64,000 nt of DNA from Undaria pinnatifida (taxonomy: Eukaryota; Sar; Phaeophyceae; Laminariales; Alariaceae). A model generated the notes under the pieces. It made no database searches. It had not been told where the DNA came from and worked only from the letters and a program-made list of their open reading frames with translations. Below, piece after piece: positions 43,236 to 55,324 of this stretch. The first letter of the stretch is position 1. Every line of letters begins with the position of its first letter. The stretch covers positions 23,093,518 through 23,157,517 of the forward strand of contig JABAKD010000002.1 in NCBI GenBank assembly GCA_012845835.1, written 5' to 3'. A program made the translations under genes and the position numbers.

Positions 43236-44178
43236 ATGGCCTACTGCTGCGCGGAGAGGACGAATAAGGAGGCGGCCGTGGCGGGGAAGTTGATGGCGGT
43301 TAACTTTCACCACGAGCAGTGGCGGGGGCTGTCACTGCCGCTGCAGCATTTCAGGATCAAGGCAGTGGAGAAGGGGATCAAGAGGGCGCATGTGGAGGCG
43401 GAGAACCAGACGCGGGAAAGTAGGCCGCTGACGTCAGAGATTACCAGAGTGATGGAGGAAGGCATCGGTGAGTGGGGGGTAGGGGGCAGGATAGTGTGGG
43501 TCGGATTGGCATTGACGTATCAACTGTTGTTCAGGGCCTCGGAACTGTATGCGGAAGAGGGACGAAAGGTACATGAGGTTTACTGCTTGAGGAGGGGAGA
43601 TAGATGTAGCCTCCTTCGAGAAAGGGGTGCACCTGGGGCCGGGAAGGAGGAAGGCAGCGGACACTGTGGATGTCGGCTCCAAGGGGGAGAAAGGGGACCA
43701 GGGGAGAAAAGGGGCGGTCACCGTGACAAGGGGAGCCGGGGGGATGGAGAGGCGGCTGGAGGGGAATGGATGGTGAAGCTGGTCGAGCACTACCGGGGAA
43801 AGGTTCTGGGGGGAAGAACGTCCCGCTGATGACCTGCAGGAGCGGGGGGAGGTGGAAGGTATAGACGAGAGGGCAAGCGACGTTTTTCTCAAGGAGCGGG
43901 TTGAAGAGTGGGCAAAGAAATGGAGGGAGCAACGGAGAGGGGCAGTGGGGGAACTGGTACCGGAGGAATTCGTGCTGCATTCCGGAAGGATAGGGGGAGC
44001 TACAAAGCTGGCGGGGGTGGGGGCACAGTCGTGGGTGATCCACGGAGAAGGAAGGTGGGCGTCGCAGGCCTTTATGGGGTGCGTGGGGTCTAATATGGAA
44101 GATCCCCTCTGCGTGTCCAGAGTTGCAGTAGGAAGGACAGGGGTGCCTTGTAGGCAGCTGAGGCACGGGGCGAGATGA
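43236..44178 (+). pseudogene. Broken tyrosine recombinase (DIRS/Ngaro- or Crypton-like)
   Basis: Two frames, 43236-43829 and 43852-44178, together read as a tyrosine recombinase. The first carries the helical core-binding part (FRIKAVEKGIKRAH) and the catalytic arginine I block LLFRASEL near residue 97. The second carries the HxxR block LHSGRIGGATKLAG followed by GRWASQAF. Homology passes out of the first frame near 43585 (frameshift), meets a stop codon near 43771, and the position where the family has its catalytic tyrosine (after GRW..AF) encodes cysteine (FMGC). It is therefore inactive on three counts. DIRS-, Ngaro- and Crypton-type elements use such enzymes to insert circular DNA; no reverse transcriptase is visible nearby. 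G-rich codon use differs from the conserved genes. Confidence 0.7.
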
Positions 44179-44221
44179 GGTGTGTAAAGGTAGAATTATG
44201 GTAGGGGCAGGCCGGGAATGA

Positions 44222-44455
44222 ATGGGTTTCTGGCTGTTGAGGTTGTCTGTCGGAGTAGAGGGCAGGTCAGCCGCGAACAATAGCCGGGACAGGGAACGAG
44301 GGGGGGGGGCGGGGGCAGGGGAAACGAAACGAGGGAGACCTGTCAGTTTCCACCCCCCTCCACCGTGGAGAACGCCATGATGTTAATGATCAAGGAACAA
44401 ACATAGTTTTGTAAAGAGGAGACCAAAACGTATTAGTGTAGGAACATTCTGGAGT
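44222..44455 (+). repeat. Direct repeat downstream of the recombinase, copy 1
   Basis: Shares TTTCTGGCTGTTGAGGTTG, AGGGCAGGTCAGC, GTGGAGAACGCCATG and GAGGACCAAAACG-like blocks with 44867-45120. Such split direct repeats are typical of Ngaro-type recombinase retroelements; here that is inference. Confidence 0.75.
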
Positions 44456-44574
44456 TTGACGGAAAGGAAGGGGAAATATCGGCGAACCGGGTAGGGGGGG
44501 GGGGGGGTCAGGGAAGAAAACAATACAAATAGGAGGCTCTCAGCAGCAGCGGCAGCAGTACAGCAACAGCACAG

Positions 44575-44760
44575 CAGCAGCGAGCTTCGGACACTGGCAC
44601 CGGTAAAGATAGAAGGAAGTGGTGTAATCGCAGCTGCGGCAGAAGCAGGAGCAAAGGGGGTAGAGAGGCAACACGGAGCGACACTGATCGCAATCTCCCA
44701 CTCACCCACCCACCCACCCACCCCACCCCACCCCACCCCACCCGATTGCATCACGAGCAG
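44575..44760. repeat. CAG- and CCCA-type simple sequence
   Basis: CAGCAG units (44540-44585), then CCCACTCACCCACCCACCCA passing into (CCCCA)n to 44742. Non-coding. Confidence 0.8.
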
Positions 44761-44866
44761 GGATTCTAAAGCGGAAGAGGGGAGGGCGGGGGTGGCGAGA
44801 GGACGAAAGAGGAGGAAGGGCAGTTTGTTTGTTTTTTCGTTTGTTTTTCCTGGAAGTAGCGGGGGG

Positions 44867-45120
44867 GTTCTGGCTGTTGAGGTTGGCTGTCGGTCCGATA
44901 CCCGGGAGTAGAAGGCAGGTCAGCAGCCTACACTAGCCGGATAGAAAACGGAGTGAGGACGGGGGGAGGCGGTGGGCAGGGGAACGGGACAAAATACCTG
45001 ATAGTTTCTACCCCTTCCCCCGTGGAGAACGCCATGGTATTAACGGGCAAGCGTTTTTTTTGTGAAGAGGGGACCAAACGCAAATTCGTAGCCGAAATAT
45101 CACACTCTTTTGAGTTTTAA
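44867..45120 (+). repeat. Direct repeat downstream of the recombinase, copy 2
   Basis: Roughly 75% identical to 44222-44455 over its length, with an insertion GGTCCGATACCC near 44893 and expansion of a T tract at 45052. Confidence 0.75.
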
Positions 45121-46617
45121 ATTACCCAAATGCTGTTCGTATAGCGGCAGAAGACTCCACCCACACCCGTGGTGTTTGGATTATTGTATGGTATTCAACG
45201 TGGACAAGTCCTCTCGTGGTAGCGATCCTGCAACCACCCAACCTACAGCAGTACCACTGCGCATCATGCAACGGTAACACGCCAAGGTCTTCGCTCTGTA
45301 GCCTCTTCGCCTCCCTCCCTAAGAAGCATATCTTGTCCGTTTGCCGCAATAAGGAAGAGCTCGGAACCCGCAGCAGTCGATACTAACAGCAGTATGATAG
45401 CAATAATATCCTGAATTTTTAGGCCCAACAAGGGCAGGCATTTTGTGCATCAAGTACAAGTACAAGCAAACAAGCGTAGACTCTTACGAGTGTAGGTATA
45501 CCTGGTAGATCAGATGAATGCCCAGCTGCCCAGTCGCCCACAGCAGACACGTAGGGCGGCCGCGTGACCTTGCCGCAATTCACATGATAGCAGCAGCGGT
45601 GCCATCAGCCACGAACAGCAGTAGGACTGATAGGCATTCGAACATAACGGATAATACTACTACAACAGTACCCGTAGTTCGTGAGAGCAGGCTGGGTTGG
45701 TTGGTTGATGGGGGTGCTCCCCGAAATGTGGTTCCAACATGTCGATACAAGCAGATCTCGTGTTCTGCGTTCATTTTCTCCCTGTGCTGTTACTGCTGTA
45801 CTTCCCTTTGGCCTGGTGGAGGTGTTGGCACCCATAGAACCACAAAGGACACCTGAGGTACTACAGCCCAAGTAGTGGGAGGTCGGAGCAGCGGGTACCT
45901 CCGACCCACGGCGACTATAGGTCGCTTGGCGTCTGGTACGAGGAGAGAGCTGTGAGCCGCTGCACCAGGTGGTGAGAGGTAGAACTGCTGTGAGAATACT
46001 TGTGATGAGATGGAATGAAATCGACTTTTTTGTTTTTGTCTTGATTACAGTTAGCTTGGGGTAGCGGCGCGATTTGTTGGGGTCTCCATTGCAAGCGAAC
46101 CATTTTCAGCCCTCTCTCCCTCCCTCTCTCTCCTTTATGATGCCATGGCCTGCGATCTCGCTGGCTGAAGCGCCAGCTCTCCTCCCCAGCTTCGCAGGCT
46201 GCATGAGCGTATGTTCGTCCCCTGTCCCTGTGCCCCTGCCGGGAGTCGAGGTGGAAGTGCGCTGTGGCTGCCACACTGCCTCTTTCCCGCTCTTTTCCAA
46301 CACCAGTTTTTTTTATTGAACAGAATAACCACATGCTAAATATAATGCCAAATAATATAGGGAAGTGTAACGGCCGAGAAACCGTTTGCGGTTTGAGGTT
46401 TTGTGGTTTTTCAACATGCACCGGTTTCGACCAGATTCGACGTGATCGAGGAGCACTGCTGCTGTTGATTTCCCTCGCCACAGCTGCGGTGGTGGCGGCG
46501 ACAGCGGCGGCGGAAGCGGCAGCAGTAGCAGCAACAGCCGCAGCAGCAGAGGCATTTATATACCTGGTACAGCAGTACTCTTGTGCTGTGGTGCGCAGTC
46601 GGTGGATTGTACAATAC
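45121..46617. other. Intergenic, no conserved gene recognised
   Basis: Only short frames. A GCGGCAGCAGTAGCAGC-type tract lies at 46495-46555, and TACCWGGTA motifs at 45499 and 46561. Confidence 0.5.
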
Positions 46618-46618
46618 C

Positions 46619-46874
<256 letters not shown>

Positions 46875-46999
46875 GTTGTTCTTACATTAACTCCTCTTAC
46901 CTGGTACCGGTGTTGTATGGCACTATTAAATACGTATGTAGTCTATGAACTTTGCACACCCGGCACGAATAGTCTACACACAGATTCGACTAGTCATCG

Positions 47000-47765
47000 T
47001 ACCCGCAAAAGGGTATTCGTCGAATAGGTACTTCAGTACTTCGTTCACGGACGAGCACTTGCCCCGCGTTCCTGACAGGGTATTCGTCCACACTGCTGTA
47101 CGAATACTTACCCCATGTTTTTGAGAGGGTATTCTATTCGTCCAACAGACGAGTACTTGCCCCAAGTCTCGAAGGGTATTCATCCATTGACGAATACTCG
47201 TCCCACGTTTTTGACAGGATGTTCGTCCACGGACGAATACTGACTGCTGTACATGTACTCGCCCACGGACGAATACTCGCCCCGTGTTTCGAGGATTTCC
47301 TATTCTAGTCGTTATTTTGCCGAACGCACAATTGTCCCACGTCAGGCGGATACTGAAACATTCTGTAATTTATGACATGATGAGTACTGCTGTCGTGTTT
47401 TTTTAATAAACGACAAATGTTGAGTAAGTTCAACAGTATTTGACGAATACTCACGAAATCCATTCCTTGAATACCCGGTATTAATATGTGCTATTCGTCC
47501 ATGGACGAATACCTTATTTGTCCATGGACGAATACCTGCCCATGTCTCTGAATGGATATTTTCGCCCACGGACGATGTTTGCCTCGTATTTTAAAGAGAT
47601 AAGTATTCGTCCACGAGCGAATACTCGCACCATGTTTTCGAGAGGGTATTGTATTCTTCCATATCAGACGAATACTTGTACCACGCTTCCATGAGGGTAT
47701 TCGTTCGCCCGCGGACGAGTGAGTATTTGCCCCACAAACCGAACACGAAGCCAACGAAGACGAAT
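47000..47765. repeat. Array of palindromes, TATTCGTCCACGGACGAATA
   Basis: About a dozen irregularly spaced copies of a perfect or near-perfect palindrome TTCGTCCAYGGACGAA, separated by spacers containing CTTGCCCCACGTTTTCGAGA-like sequence and GAGGGTATTCG. Spacing varies from about 35 to 90 bp. Confidence 0.85.
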
Positions 47766-48053
47766 ACCTATGTAATCGTACTCGCATTCGTGCGGGGTGC
47801 ACAACATTGTTTGATGGCTGCGGCCCGACCCCCGGTTGCCGTGTCCAATGCTCGATTTTGGTTGTCGAGGGATCTAGGGTGCTTGGTAAGGCGCGCCCTG
47901 CCGGCGGCTACATGTTGTCGAGTACTCATGTATATACCCAGGGTCAGTTTGGAGGGCTCAGGTCCGAACGGAATCATCAGGTCTAGGTGGGATGAAGCTG
48001 GAGTAAGTTCAAGTTCAGATATTATGCTGTGTGCGTGCGTTGACCATTAAAAC

Positions 48054-48262
48054 CAGGGCTTCTCACGGGTTGAATCTCTTCTACTCAAGGGTCGGATCGG
48101 GTCACAGGGTGACTCGGCCCGACCCCGGCCCGACCGACCCCTTGTGATGTTTCAAAACCTCCTGACCCGACCCGACCCGACCCGACCCGACCCGTCCCGT
48201 GAGATTTCCAACACCTCCTGACCCGACCCGTGGGCCGGGTCATGACTCGTGGAAAAGCCTTG
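48054..48262. mobile_element. R6 element, copy 3
   Basis: Starts CAGGGCTTCTCACGGGT and ends GGAAAAGCCTTG; inside are GACCCGACCCGACCCG arrays and CCTCCTGACCCGACC blocks. No convincing flanking duplication. Confidence 0.55.
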
Positions 48263-48789
48263 AAAAAGGATCCCGATTTATCAGTAATGGGTTTTGTCGA
48301 ATATGAGGTACCTGGTACTGGTACCTGGTAAAAGATGGTGAACGTTGACGTACTGCTGTGTGTGATTGTGCGGGAGCGAGGACGGCTGGCTGTGTTTTTG
48401 CCGAACGCATTTATGATACGAGCACTTGTGCTTACGATGAGTGCTCCAGCGAAATATTCGGCGATGATTCGCAGTCCATCCCACCCCCTCTCCTGGTCTG
48501 CGATCGCCATGCCGTCCCGCACGTACTGCCTGTGTTTTAACGGTACACGAGGTACGTACCTGGTAATTCTTGACCGCTGGGCACCCCCCCCCCCCGCCGG
48601 CCCGTGAGCAGAAATTATATCCTCATGATGACTAAAAATATACCTGGTAAACACGACACCAGCAGCTAATAACGAAAGAAGGGTGCGTTTCCTAAAAGTA
48701 GGGTAAAATAGTAATATTCTGCTGTACCAGGGTATTTAGTTTTTTGTACCCAGTTGTTACACCTACCCGTAGTAGTTTTGGCCATCGTG

Positions 48790-49265
48790 TAGACTCGGAA
48801 GACACCCGGCTACTATGCCCCGCGAGCTTATCTCCCTGCTCAACACTACTCGTAAACACAAACAACCCAGTGCAAGACAAACAACGACATTGTTTTTGTT
48901 TTTTTTTCTTTGTTTCTTTGAATCCTCCTGGACATCCGAGAAGAAAAAAAAAAGCTTAGAAGCTCAACATACACTTTCGCTTGTTTGCGTACCAGCTCTT
49001 GTCCACCTGCAAAACGCAGACTTGGTGTTAACTTCGCCCCTTCGGTTTAGTCAGCACCGTGGACTTGTCGGCCTTCTTCAGCCGAACCCTATAAGATTCG
49101 GCCAAGAAGGTGAGGTAGCCACCACGTACCAGCGTATGTACTTTGGGATTCTGCACCCAGGTACCGGCCTTACCGGGGTCGTTGTTTTGATTATACTCCA
49201 CTAGGTACCCGGGTACCCGGCGAGTTTATGCCCTGCTCAACCCTACTCGTAAACCCAAGACCAAA
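48790..49265 (+). repeat. Pair of short direct repeats
   Basis: GCGAGCTTATCTCCCTGCTC at 48823 and GCGAGTTTATGCCCTGCTCA at 49219, each followed by ACTACTCGTAAAC-like sequence, about 395 bp apart; likely a local duplication adjoining R2. Confidence 0.55.
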
Positions 49266-49317
49266 GAGTGACATCCACGATGGCACTACATATTATACGT
49301 TTTTTTTCAAACACTTT

Positions 49318-49585
49318 TACTTTCCAGCTTCTGGACAAGCCGTGGTAACAGGTGTCGTCCCTTCTCCCCCCCCGGTTCTTGCCTTCCATTTTTTATCGTG
49401 CATAGGGTGCAGCAATCAGTGCTGCTAACTCACGCTCTCACACTTTCCGCAAGTCAATTTGTGCACAAGAAAAATTCCCTACGATTTTATACGAGTATGC
49501 ACTCGGCGGGACTCAAACTCACGAGAAACTGACCTATACCAGACTCGAGGATAACCTGACACGCCACCGGGGCGACCGGCTACGT
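49318..49585 (-). repeat. SINE-like repeat R2 with tRNA-like head, copy 2
   Basis: Minus-strand head from 49580: GGTCGCCCCGGTGGCGTGTC, box-A-like TGGCGTGTCAGG, box-B-like GAGTTTGAGTCCC; body through TTGACTTGCGGAAAGTGTGA and CTGTTACCACGGCTTGTCC. Close to 13762-14060 throughout. A TACCAGGTA motif abuts the head at 49589. Confidence 0.65.
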
Positions 49586-50379
49586 ATATACCAGGTATCT
49601 AAGTGTCGTATTTGGTATTTGATGTATCATACTTGGCATAAAAGTTACATCAGATACAGTACTATATGGAATTGCCCTGGAAACCCTGGTTAGAATCCAG
49701 GACGTAGGATTTAAGCAGACGGGATAAAAGGGTTTCACATGGCCTGGAAGGCATGTGCGTATAGGAAACAGAGGATGATTTTCATGGGTACGTACGAGTT
49801 TGCATCCCTCACTCGGTCAGGTACTCCCGTGATCAAAACGCAAGATAATTTGTTCAAGGGGTACGTCCGCACGTGGGTGACACTGCGAGACCTGCTTGTT
49901 AGGCAGACCTCCAAGGGGATACAACTGCCGTCCCATGCATATCGCAATGGATGTCGTCGTCGACAAGACGAGGCGAGAGATGCGACGTGAAGGATTCCCG
50001 CTGTTGTGGTGGGGCAGAAACAACTGACCAAAAAGCAATCAAAGGATTGTCTCACCACTTTGGTTCCTGTTCTGCTGGTTGGCGTTCCAAAACTAAATTC
50101 CTAACCCTCACTCCCACCGCCACTCCGTTTATCGTGCACGCACGTCGTGCACGACAAGTCTGGGCCGAAATCGGTGGCGTTGCCGCCGAAGCACGAAACG
50201 TGTTACCTACCCTTGTGTCTGATTCCGTCGTTCCTGCCGGAGTGTGCTTTTCACTTGTGCGCAGACTACCTTGTTTTTCATTCCGAGGTCCTGCCTCCCC
50301 GGTGGTCAAGTAGTTACCCTCGAATTCTACTAGCGTTGGTCCTTGAGTTCGATTCCCACCGTGGTGAGATTGTGGCTTT

Positions 50380-50683
50380 ATTTGCAAAAATGCAAAAAAA
50401 AAAAAAAAGAAGGATCAACTGTTGAGAGCGCCTAGCAACGTGGGTAGGCACAACTCGACGCGAGTCGACGAGGGAGGAAAATGCTGAATTATTCTCGCGA
50501 TAAAAACGAAGGCACGTACCGTAGTGGGGAGGGGGGAGGAGGGCCCACCATGTGACCCCGGATCTGAGTTACTACTGGGGGAGAGCGCGAGAGTAGTGCG
50601 AGGATGCTTTATGGAAGGATATTCGATTTACATCGGAACGGCATCTACGCTGTATTGTCGGAGGGCAAAAATTATAGTAATAA
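50380..50683. other. Intergenic, R2 scrap only
   Basis: Contains an A tract (50394-50408) and a short R2 fragment (about 50480-50550, CGCGATAAAAACGAAGGCAC). Nothing else recognised. Confidence 0.4.
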
Positions 50684-50729
50684 ATGGGACGAAAACAAGA
50701 AGAAAACAGTGACCAGGTGTACATTATTA

Positions 50730-51060
50730 TGACCATCACTGTCACCACCACCGACGCTAACATCAACATCAACACAACCGCATACATCAACGACACCACC
50801 ACCAACACGAACACCAATACCATCACCAACACCAACACCGGCGCCAACACCAACAACACCAACACTGACACCAACACCAACACCAACACCAACACCACCA
50901 ACACCACCACCAAACACCAACACTACCACCAACACCAACACCAACAACACCATCGCCAACACCAACACCACCAACCACAACATCAGCACCAACAACAGCA
51001 CTGCGACCATCACCTACACCAACACCACCAACACCACCACCAACACCACAACCACCGACA
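50730..51060. repeat. CACCAA hexamer array upstream of the membrane-protein gene
   Basis: Irregular ACCAAC/ACCACC units. In frame with the gene at 51290 it would encode Thr/Asn/His repeats, but a well-placed ATG lies downstream, so it is taken as upstream or 5' untranslated sequence. Confidence 0.85.
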
Positions 51061-51289
51061 ATGCTTGATAAGCAAACAACACCTCTTCCGTCCACTCTCC
51101 CGCCCTCCCGCCCGCACCCACACTCACGCGTCTTCACTGAGAAAACAGAACGCAAGGACGCACACGCAGAGAGAGAGCGACACAAAAGACAGAGCTAGAG
51201 ACAGCGAGAGGGAGGTAAAAGTAAGCGGCAGACCTTTATCGAAGACACAGCCCACCAAAACACAGGAGCATGCTACCGCCGTCACCACC

Positions 51290-51805
51290 ATGGCCGCCGA
51301 TCCGACCGACTGTTTCTGGCTCTGCTGCAAAGACCTGTGGATCACTATCATCTCGATAGCCGACACGGTGTCCGACTTCGTCTACTTCGACCAGCTCCTC
51401 GGAGACGACGAAGTGCACGACGGAGTAGCCTTTGCCGTGCTTTTTTTTGCCATCGTCGGCCTCGTTTCGATGCTGACGGGCCCCTCCACGGCCTGCGGCT
51501 TGGCGACCTCGATCTTCGCCGAAGATTTTCCGCAAATCATCATCACGACCTCCGTGCAAGCCTACCTGGTAGGCGCGGACATAGGGGAATGGGGGTCGGT
51601 GGCGGTGTCGAGTTATATATTTTCCTTGGTGGCAATGGGGCTCAAGGTCATGAAGCTGGGTGCTTCAGATGATGAGCGGGTGGAGAGATATAGGGGGCAG
51701 GAGGAGAAGGGCTGCTGCCGGGTTACGGGCGCCGCTGTCGCTATCTTGTGCGTTACACTCGGAGTGTCGTGGACGGTGGCGATGTTCATTATCTTATTCG
51801 CTTGA
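51290..51805 (+). CDS. Small multi-pass membrane protein, 171 aa, family uncertain
   Basis: ATG at 51290 in a strong context (CACCATGG); TGA at 51803-51805. The protein has about five hydrophobic segments (near residues 16-34, 46-67, 80-97, 103-121, 147-170). The segment SIADTVSDFVYF followed by EDFPQIIITT recalls the polar-residue pattern of XK-related and similar channel-like families (D..SD....; E(D/S).PQ), but the resemblance is only at motif level. No signal peptide apart from the first membrane helix. The frame is open for 200 codons upstream through the CACCAA array. The last 45 codons are repeated, with decay, in the DNA immediately downstream. It could be a terminal exon of a longer gene. 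Confidence 0.55.
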   Translation: MAADPTDCFWLCCKDLWITIISIADTVSDFVYFDQLLGDDEVHDGVAFAVLFFAIVGLVSMLTGPSTACGLATSIFAEDFPQIIITTSVQAYLVGADIGEWGSVAVSSYIFSLVAMGLKVMKLGASDDERVERYRGQEEKGCCRVTGAAVAILCVTLGVSWTVAMFIILFA

Positions 51806-52860
51806 CTTGGCCTGACCTGCTGGTGGTGTGGGCGGGCGGTGCACGAAGGGCCAACACCGAAGTATCCCGTGCCCCCCCCCCCGCCCCCCGTTAACCATAG
51901 CGGGGCTTCTCGGAAGATGGCGAGCTGGTGGCGAGATTCGGGGGCTGGCGGAGAAGGGTTGCTGCCAGGTTTCCGGTGCCGCTGTCACTATCTTGGGCGT
52001 CGCGCTTGGTGTGTCGTGGGCAGCCGCGCTGTTCGTCATCTTGTTCACCTGACTTGACCTGACCTGCTGGTGGTGTGGGTGGTTTCAGGAGTTCAGCAAG
52101 CATTCTGTGACCCCCCCCCCCCCATATCGGGGTTTCTACCCGTCTCTCCCCCTGTAGCGGGGTTTCTCAGAGGGTCGCGAGCTGGTGGCAAGATATTGGA
52201 GCCAGCAGGAGTGCCGCCGTTGCTCTCATATGCGCCGCGCTCGGAGTCAGGTGGACGGCTGCGCTGTTCACCATCATGTTCCCCTGGCTTGACCTGACCT
52301 GCTGGTGGTGTGGGCGGGCGGTGCAGGAAGGGTCAGCGAGCACCCCGTGACCCCCCCCCCGCCCACCTTCCCTCTTTCCCCCTTTATTTAGCGGGTTTCC
52401 ACTACCCCCCCCCCGTTAGAAGAAGATGTGGGCGGTGCGGAAAGGGAGTCCGCAAGCACCGCGTGACCCCCCTCCCTCCTTCCCCTTCAGGGGCGGTTCC
52501 TCTCCTATATACTCCTTTGGGGGGTTTGCGGGGTTTCTCCTCCCTCTTCCCCCAATAGAGGGATTTCTCGGAGAGCGGTGAGTTGTTCATTATTGACCTG
52601 TCGGCACGGGCGGTGTAGGAAGGGCCAGAAATCCAGCCCCCCCCCCCCCCCCCCCCCCCCCTCCCCCCTTTAAAGGGGTTTCCCCTCCCCCCACCCCCCT
52701 GTAGCGGGGTTAGCGGGGTTTCCACTCCCCCTTTCCCCTGTGGCGGGATTTACTCTCCACCCCTCCCCTTTAGAGAGATTTTTGGGAGGGTCGCGAGCTG
52801 ATCATTAATTTATTGTTTTTGTTCGCCGGGGATGCTGGTGTTGACGGTGGCGGAAGGGTT
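51660..52860 (+). repeat. Tandem array derived from the 3' end of the membrane-protein gene
   Basis: Unit about 235-247 bp: the last ~130 nt of the coding region (GCCGCTGTCRCTATCTTG), the stop, then TTGACCTGACCTGCTGGTGG, GGGCGGGCGGTGCA, C tracts, TAGCGGGGTTTCT and GAGCTGGTGG. Copy 1 ends the gene; copy 2 (stop near 52050) still encodes GVSWAAALFVILFT; copy 3 (to about 52290) is frameshifted; further units (52380-52860) keep only the TAGCGGG and GCGAGCTG blocks. Confidence 0.85.
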
Positions 52861-54148
52861 TGAGGGGGATCGACGGGCGACCCCGTGGCTTTAGCTAGAG
52901 TCTTCGCGCGCGGGCTTCGTGTGCGTGCGCGCGCGGGCGGGCGCGCTAGAACACCGTATAATTGTTTTTTTTTTGTTGGCCTGCTGTGCTTTGCTGATGC
53001 TTTGCTGTGCATGCTGCGCTTGGTGCATTTTTTGGAGCGCGTTAGAGAACCGTACGATAGCCCAGTATTGTTTTTGTTGTTGCTGCGCGTTTTTTTCGCT
53101 TTTCTGCGCTGTGTTGCGCTTGGGTGTTGCTTTGCTTGCTGCCCGCCTACTTACTACGTAAGACGTTCCGGCGGGCTCGTATATATATATGTATATTTAT
53201 TTATCTATCCCCCTGAGGGGTTTCTAGTCGATGGAGGGTTTTTTCCCGACGGTCTTGCGGCCGGGGGCCGTGTGGAACTGGTGGGGAGAGCCTTAGAATA
53301 TCTCTTTAGCCCTTTTACGACCGAAAAATGACCCCGCGTTAGTTCTACGTAGGTTCCCACCCCCGTATTAGTTCGACGTGGGCAGAGCTAGTTATGGGGG
53401 AGGGTAGAGTTAAATTTAACATCTGAGGGGGTTGGGGTTACCCTTGTTTTCGACCGGAAACAAGAGGGGAAAAAAAAATGCCTGGTACTCTAATTCCAAT
53501 TAATTTGTCCCCAAAGCATGGGTTCAGTTCAATAACCTGCATCTGGGTGCCGTTTTGTGTTTAAGGACGAACCTGCACCATCGTTTTATGTGGACAAGAA
53601 ACAAAAACAAAAAAACGCTTTGGAATTGGTGTGGGATTCATTATTTTTCGTATATTTTTTTTGGGGGGGGGAGAAAGGGGTTAAGGCGGGGATGGGATGA
53701 GATGGGACAGAAGGAACGGGAAGCGGCTCCTCGACTCCACTCTATTCATTGCTCTACAGGTACGGACTGCATTACTTAGTGCTTGTTCTACACAGTAGAT
53801 GTACCTGCTCTACTGTACAGTAGCAGTACGCAACGTGTATCATATATACGGTACGCGCATGGTGTTTTTTTTTTCTTCTCGCAATAGGCGAAATTTATAA
53901 TCACGTGCCCTACATGGGCGACGCGTGAGATGCGTGCATGCATGCATGCATCAATTGGCACACGCGCCTGTGATTGCTGCAGTGTGTATACTCACAGTTT
54001 CTACGTCCAGCAGCAATGATTTACGCACGATAGCATAGTTCCTATTTTTTATTCGATAGGAAGCAAGCGCATTAGTAGCGCTCGAGCGGATTGGTGGCCG
54101 GGTAGTAGGTGGATTGGTGGGTGTCTGGGTGGGTGGTTCGAAGACTAG
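52861..54148. other. Intergenic, no gene recognised
   Basis: G/C-rich left part, then ordinary sequence with a (GCAT)n tract at 53935-53951. Frames at 52885-53331 and 53555-53779 have no motif support. Confidence 0.45.
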
Positions 54149-54437
54149 GTGGGCGAGCAGATGGGTGTCAGTGGGTGGGGGCGTGGGTGGAGGAGTAAGG
54201 GCGTGAGGGGGTGGGAAGGGAAGCGGTTGGGTAGGTGGGTGGGGCGGGGTGGCGACACGCTTGTTGAAATCATGGTGGTGGTGGTGGGCGGTGGTGGTGG
54301 TGGTGGTGGTTGGTTGGTTGATTGTGGTGGTGGTGATGGGCGTGGACGTGGTGATGGTGGTGGTGGTGGTGGTGAGTGTGATGTTTGTCGAGATGGTGGT
54401 GGTGGTGGTGGTGGTGGCGGTGATGGCGGCGATGTAG
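54149..54437. repeat. GGTGGT/GGGTGG microsatellite region
   Basis: GGTGGGTGG units pass into long GGTGGTGGT runs. The open frames on both strands (up to 199 codons) are artefacts of this composition. Confidence 0.85.
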
Positions 54438-54779
54438 CTGATTTCGCGGAACGAGTTCCTCTCTACACCTTGCCGTGCCTCAAACACGCCAGCGAAAAAT
54501 CCTCGAAGAGGCGAACGACTGCCGCCGGCTGCGTTGTGTCGGAGAGACAACTACCTACCTGGTGCAACAGAGTACAATAGGTTTATTCCCACACAGGCTT
54601 GCCACGCCATGCTGTGCGTCATTTGGTGGGTTTTGAGATGGCGAGAGGATTCCATTTTTTTTTCTTGTGGCGTGGAAAAATAGATAGGCAGACAGGCATG
54701 CCTCGCGGGGGGGGGGGGGGGGCGGTTGCTAGAATATGGGCAGAAACTAGCCGTGGAGGTAGAATAGTCGGGTAACATA

Positions 54780-54905
54780 AAGGCAATATTCGATGCAAGT
54801 CGATGAGTAATAGGAATGCTGAACCCTATGAGCGGCAAAAACGAAGACACCTACCGGGCGGGGAGAAGGGGTGAGACCTGTGACCACGGCTTGTCCAGAA
54901 GAGGG
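54780..54905 (+). repeat. SINE-like repeat R2, fragment
   Basis: Plus strand reads GCTGAACCCTATGAGCGGC, AAAAACGAAGACACCTACCG and CTGTGACCACGGCTTGTCCA, matching the minus strand of 13780-13870; head missing. Confidence 0.6.
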
Positions 54906-55324
54906 CTGCTGTTGGGAAAAAAAGAAAGACTCGAAGGTACGAGTTGAGCTGGAAACTGGAAGTGAAGATGTAAAAAAAAAGTTGGACAACGCACCAGGTA
55001 TGCCAGGCAAAATCTTGGCTAATAAATACTTCTCTCTGCTCTCGGCTCGCCTTACCGAAATGACCGGCCTATCTTTTTTGGTGAAATAAGGGTCCAAGCG
55101 TGCTCCAGGTTCCAGTTTTTTTCTGCTCGCTTGGTGTGGTTGCCTACCGTATATGACAAGCAAGCGTGTATCACAAACCCTCGAACGAACTTCGATGTCA
55201 AATTTTCTGGACGTTCGGCAGAGCACAAAAGCTTCCTCGATCGACACGTCCCTATGGCAACATATCGACGAAAGACCTTGCGAAAGTCGCCTTGTTTCGT
55301 TGTATGTTCGCCCGGGGTGCGGGC

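Noticed and set aside
43531-44280. 249-codon minus-strand frame
   Set aside because: Proline/serine-rich shadow of the G-rich recombinase pseudogene on the plus strand.
47000-47765. CRISPR-like array
   Set aside because: Spacing is irregular and the spacers resemble each other; eukaryotic context.
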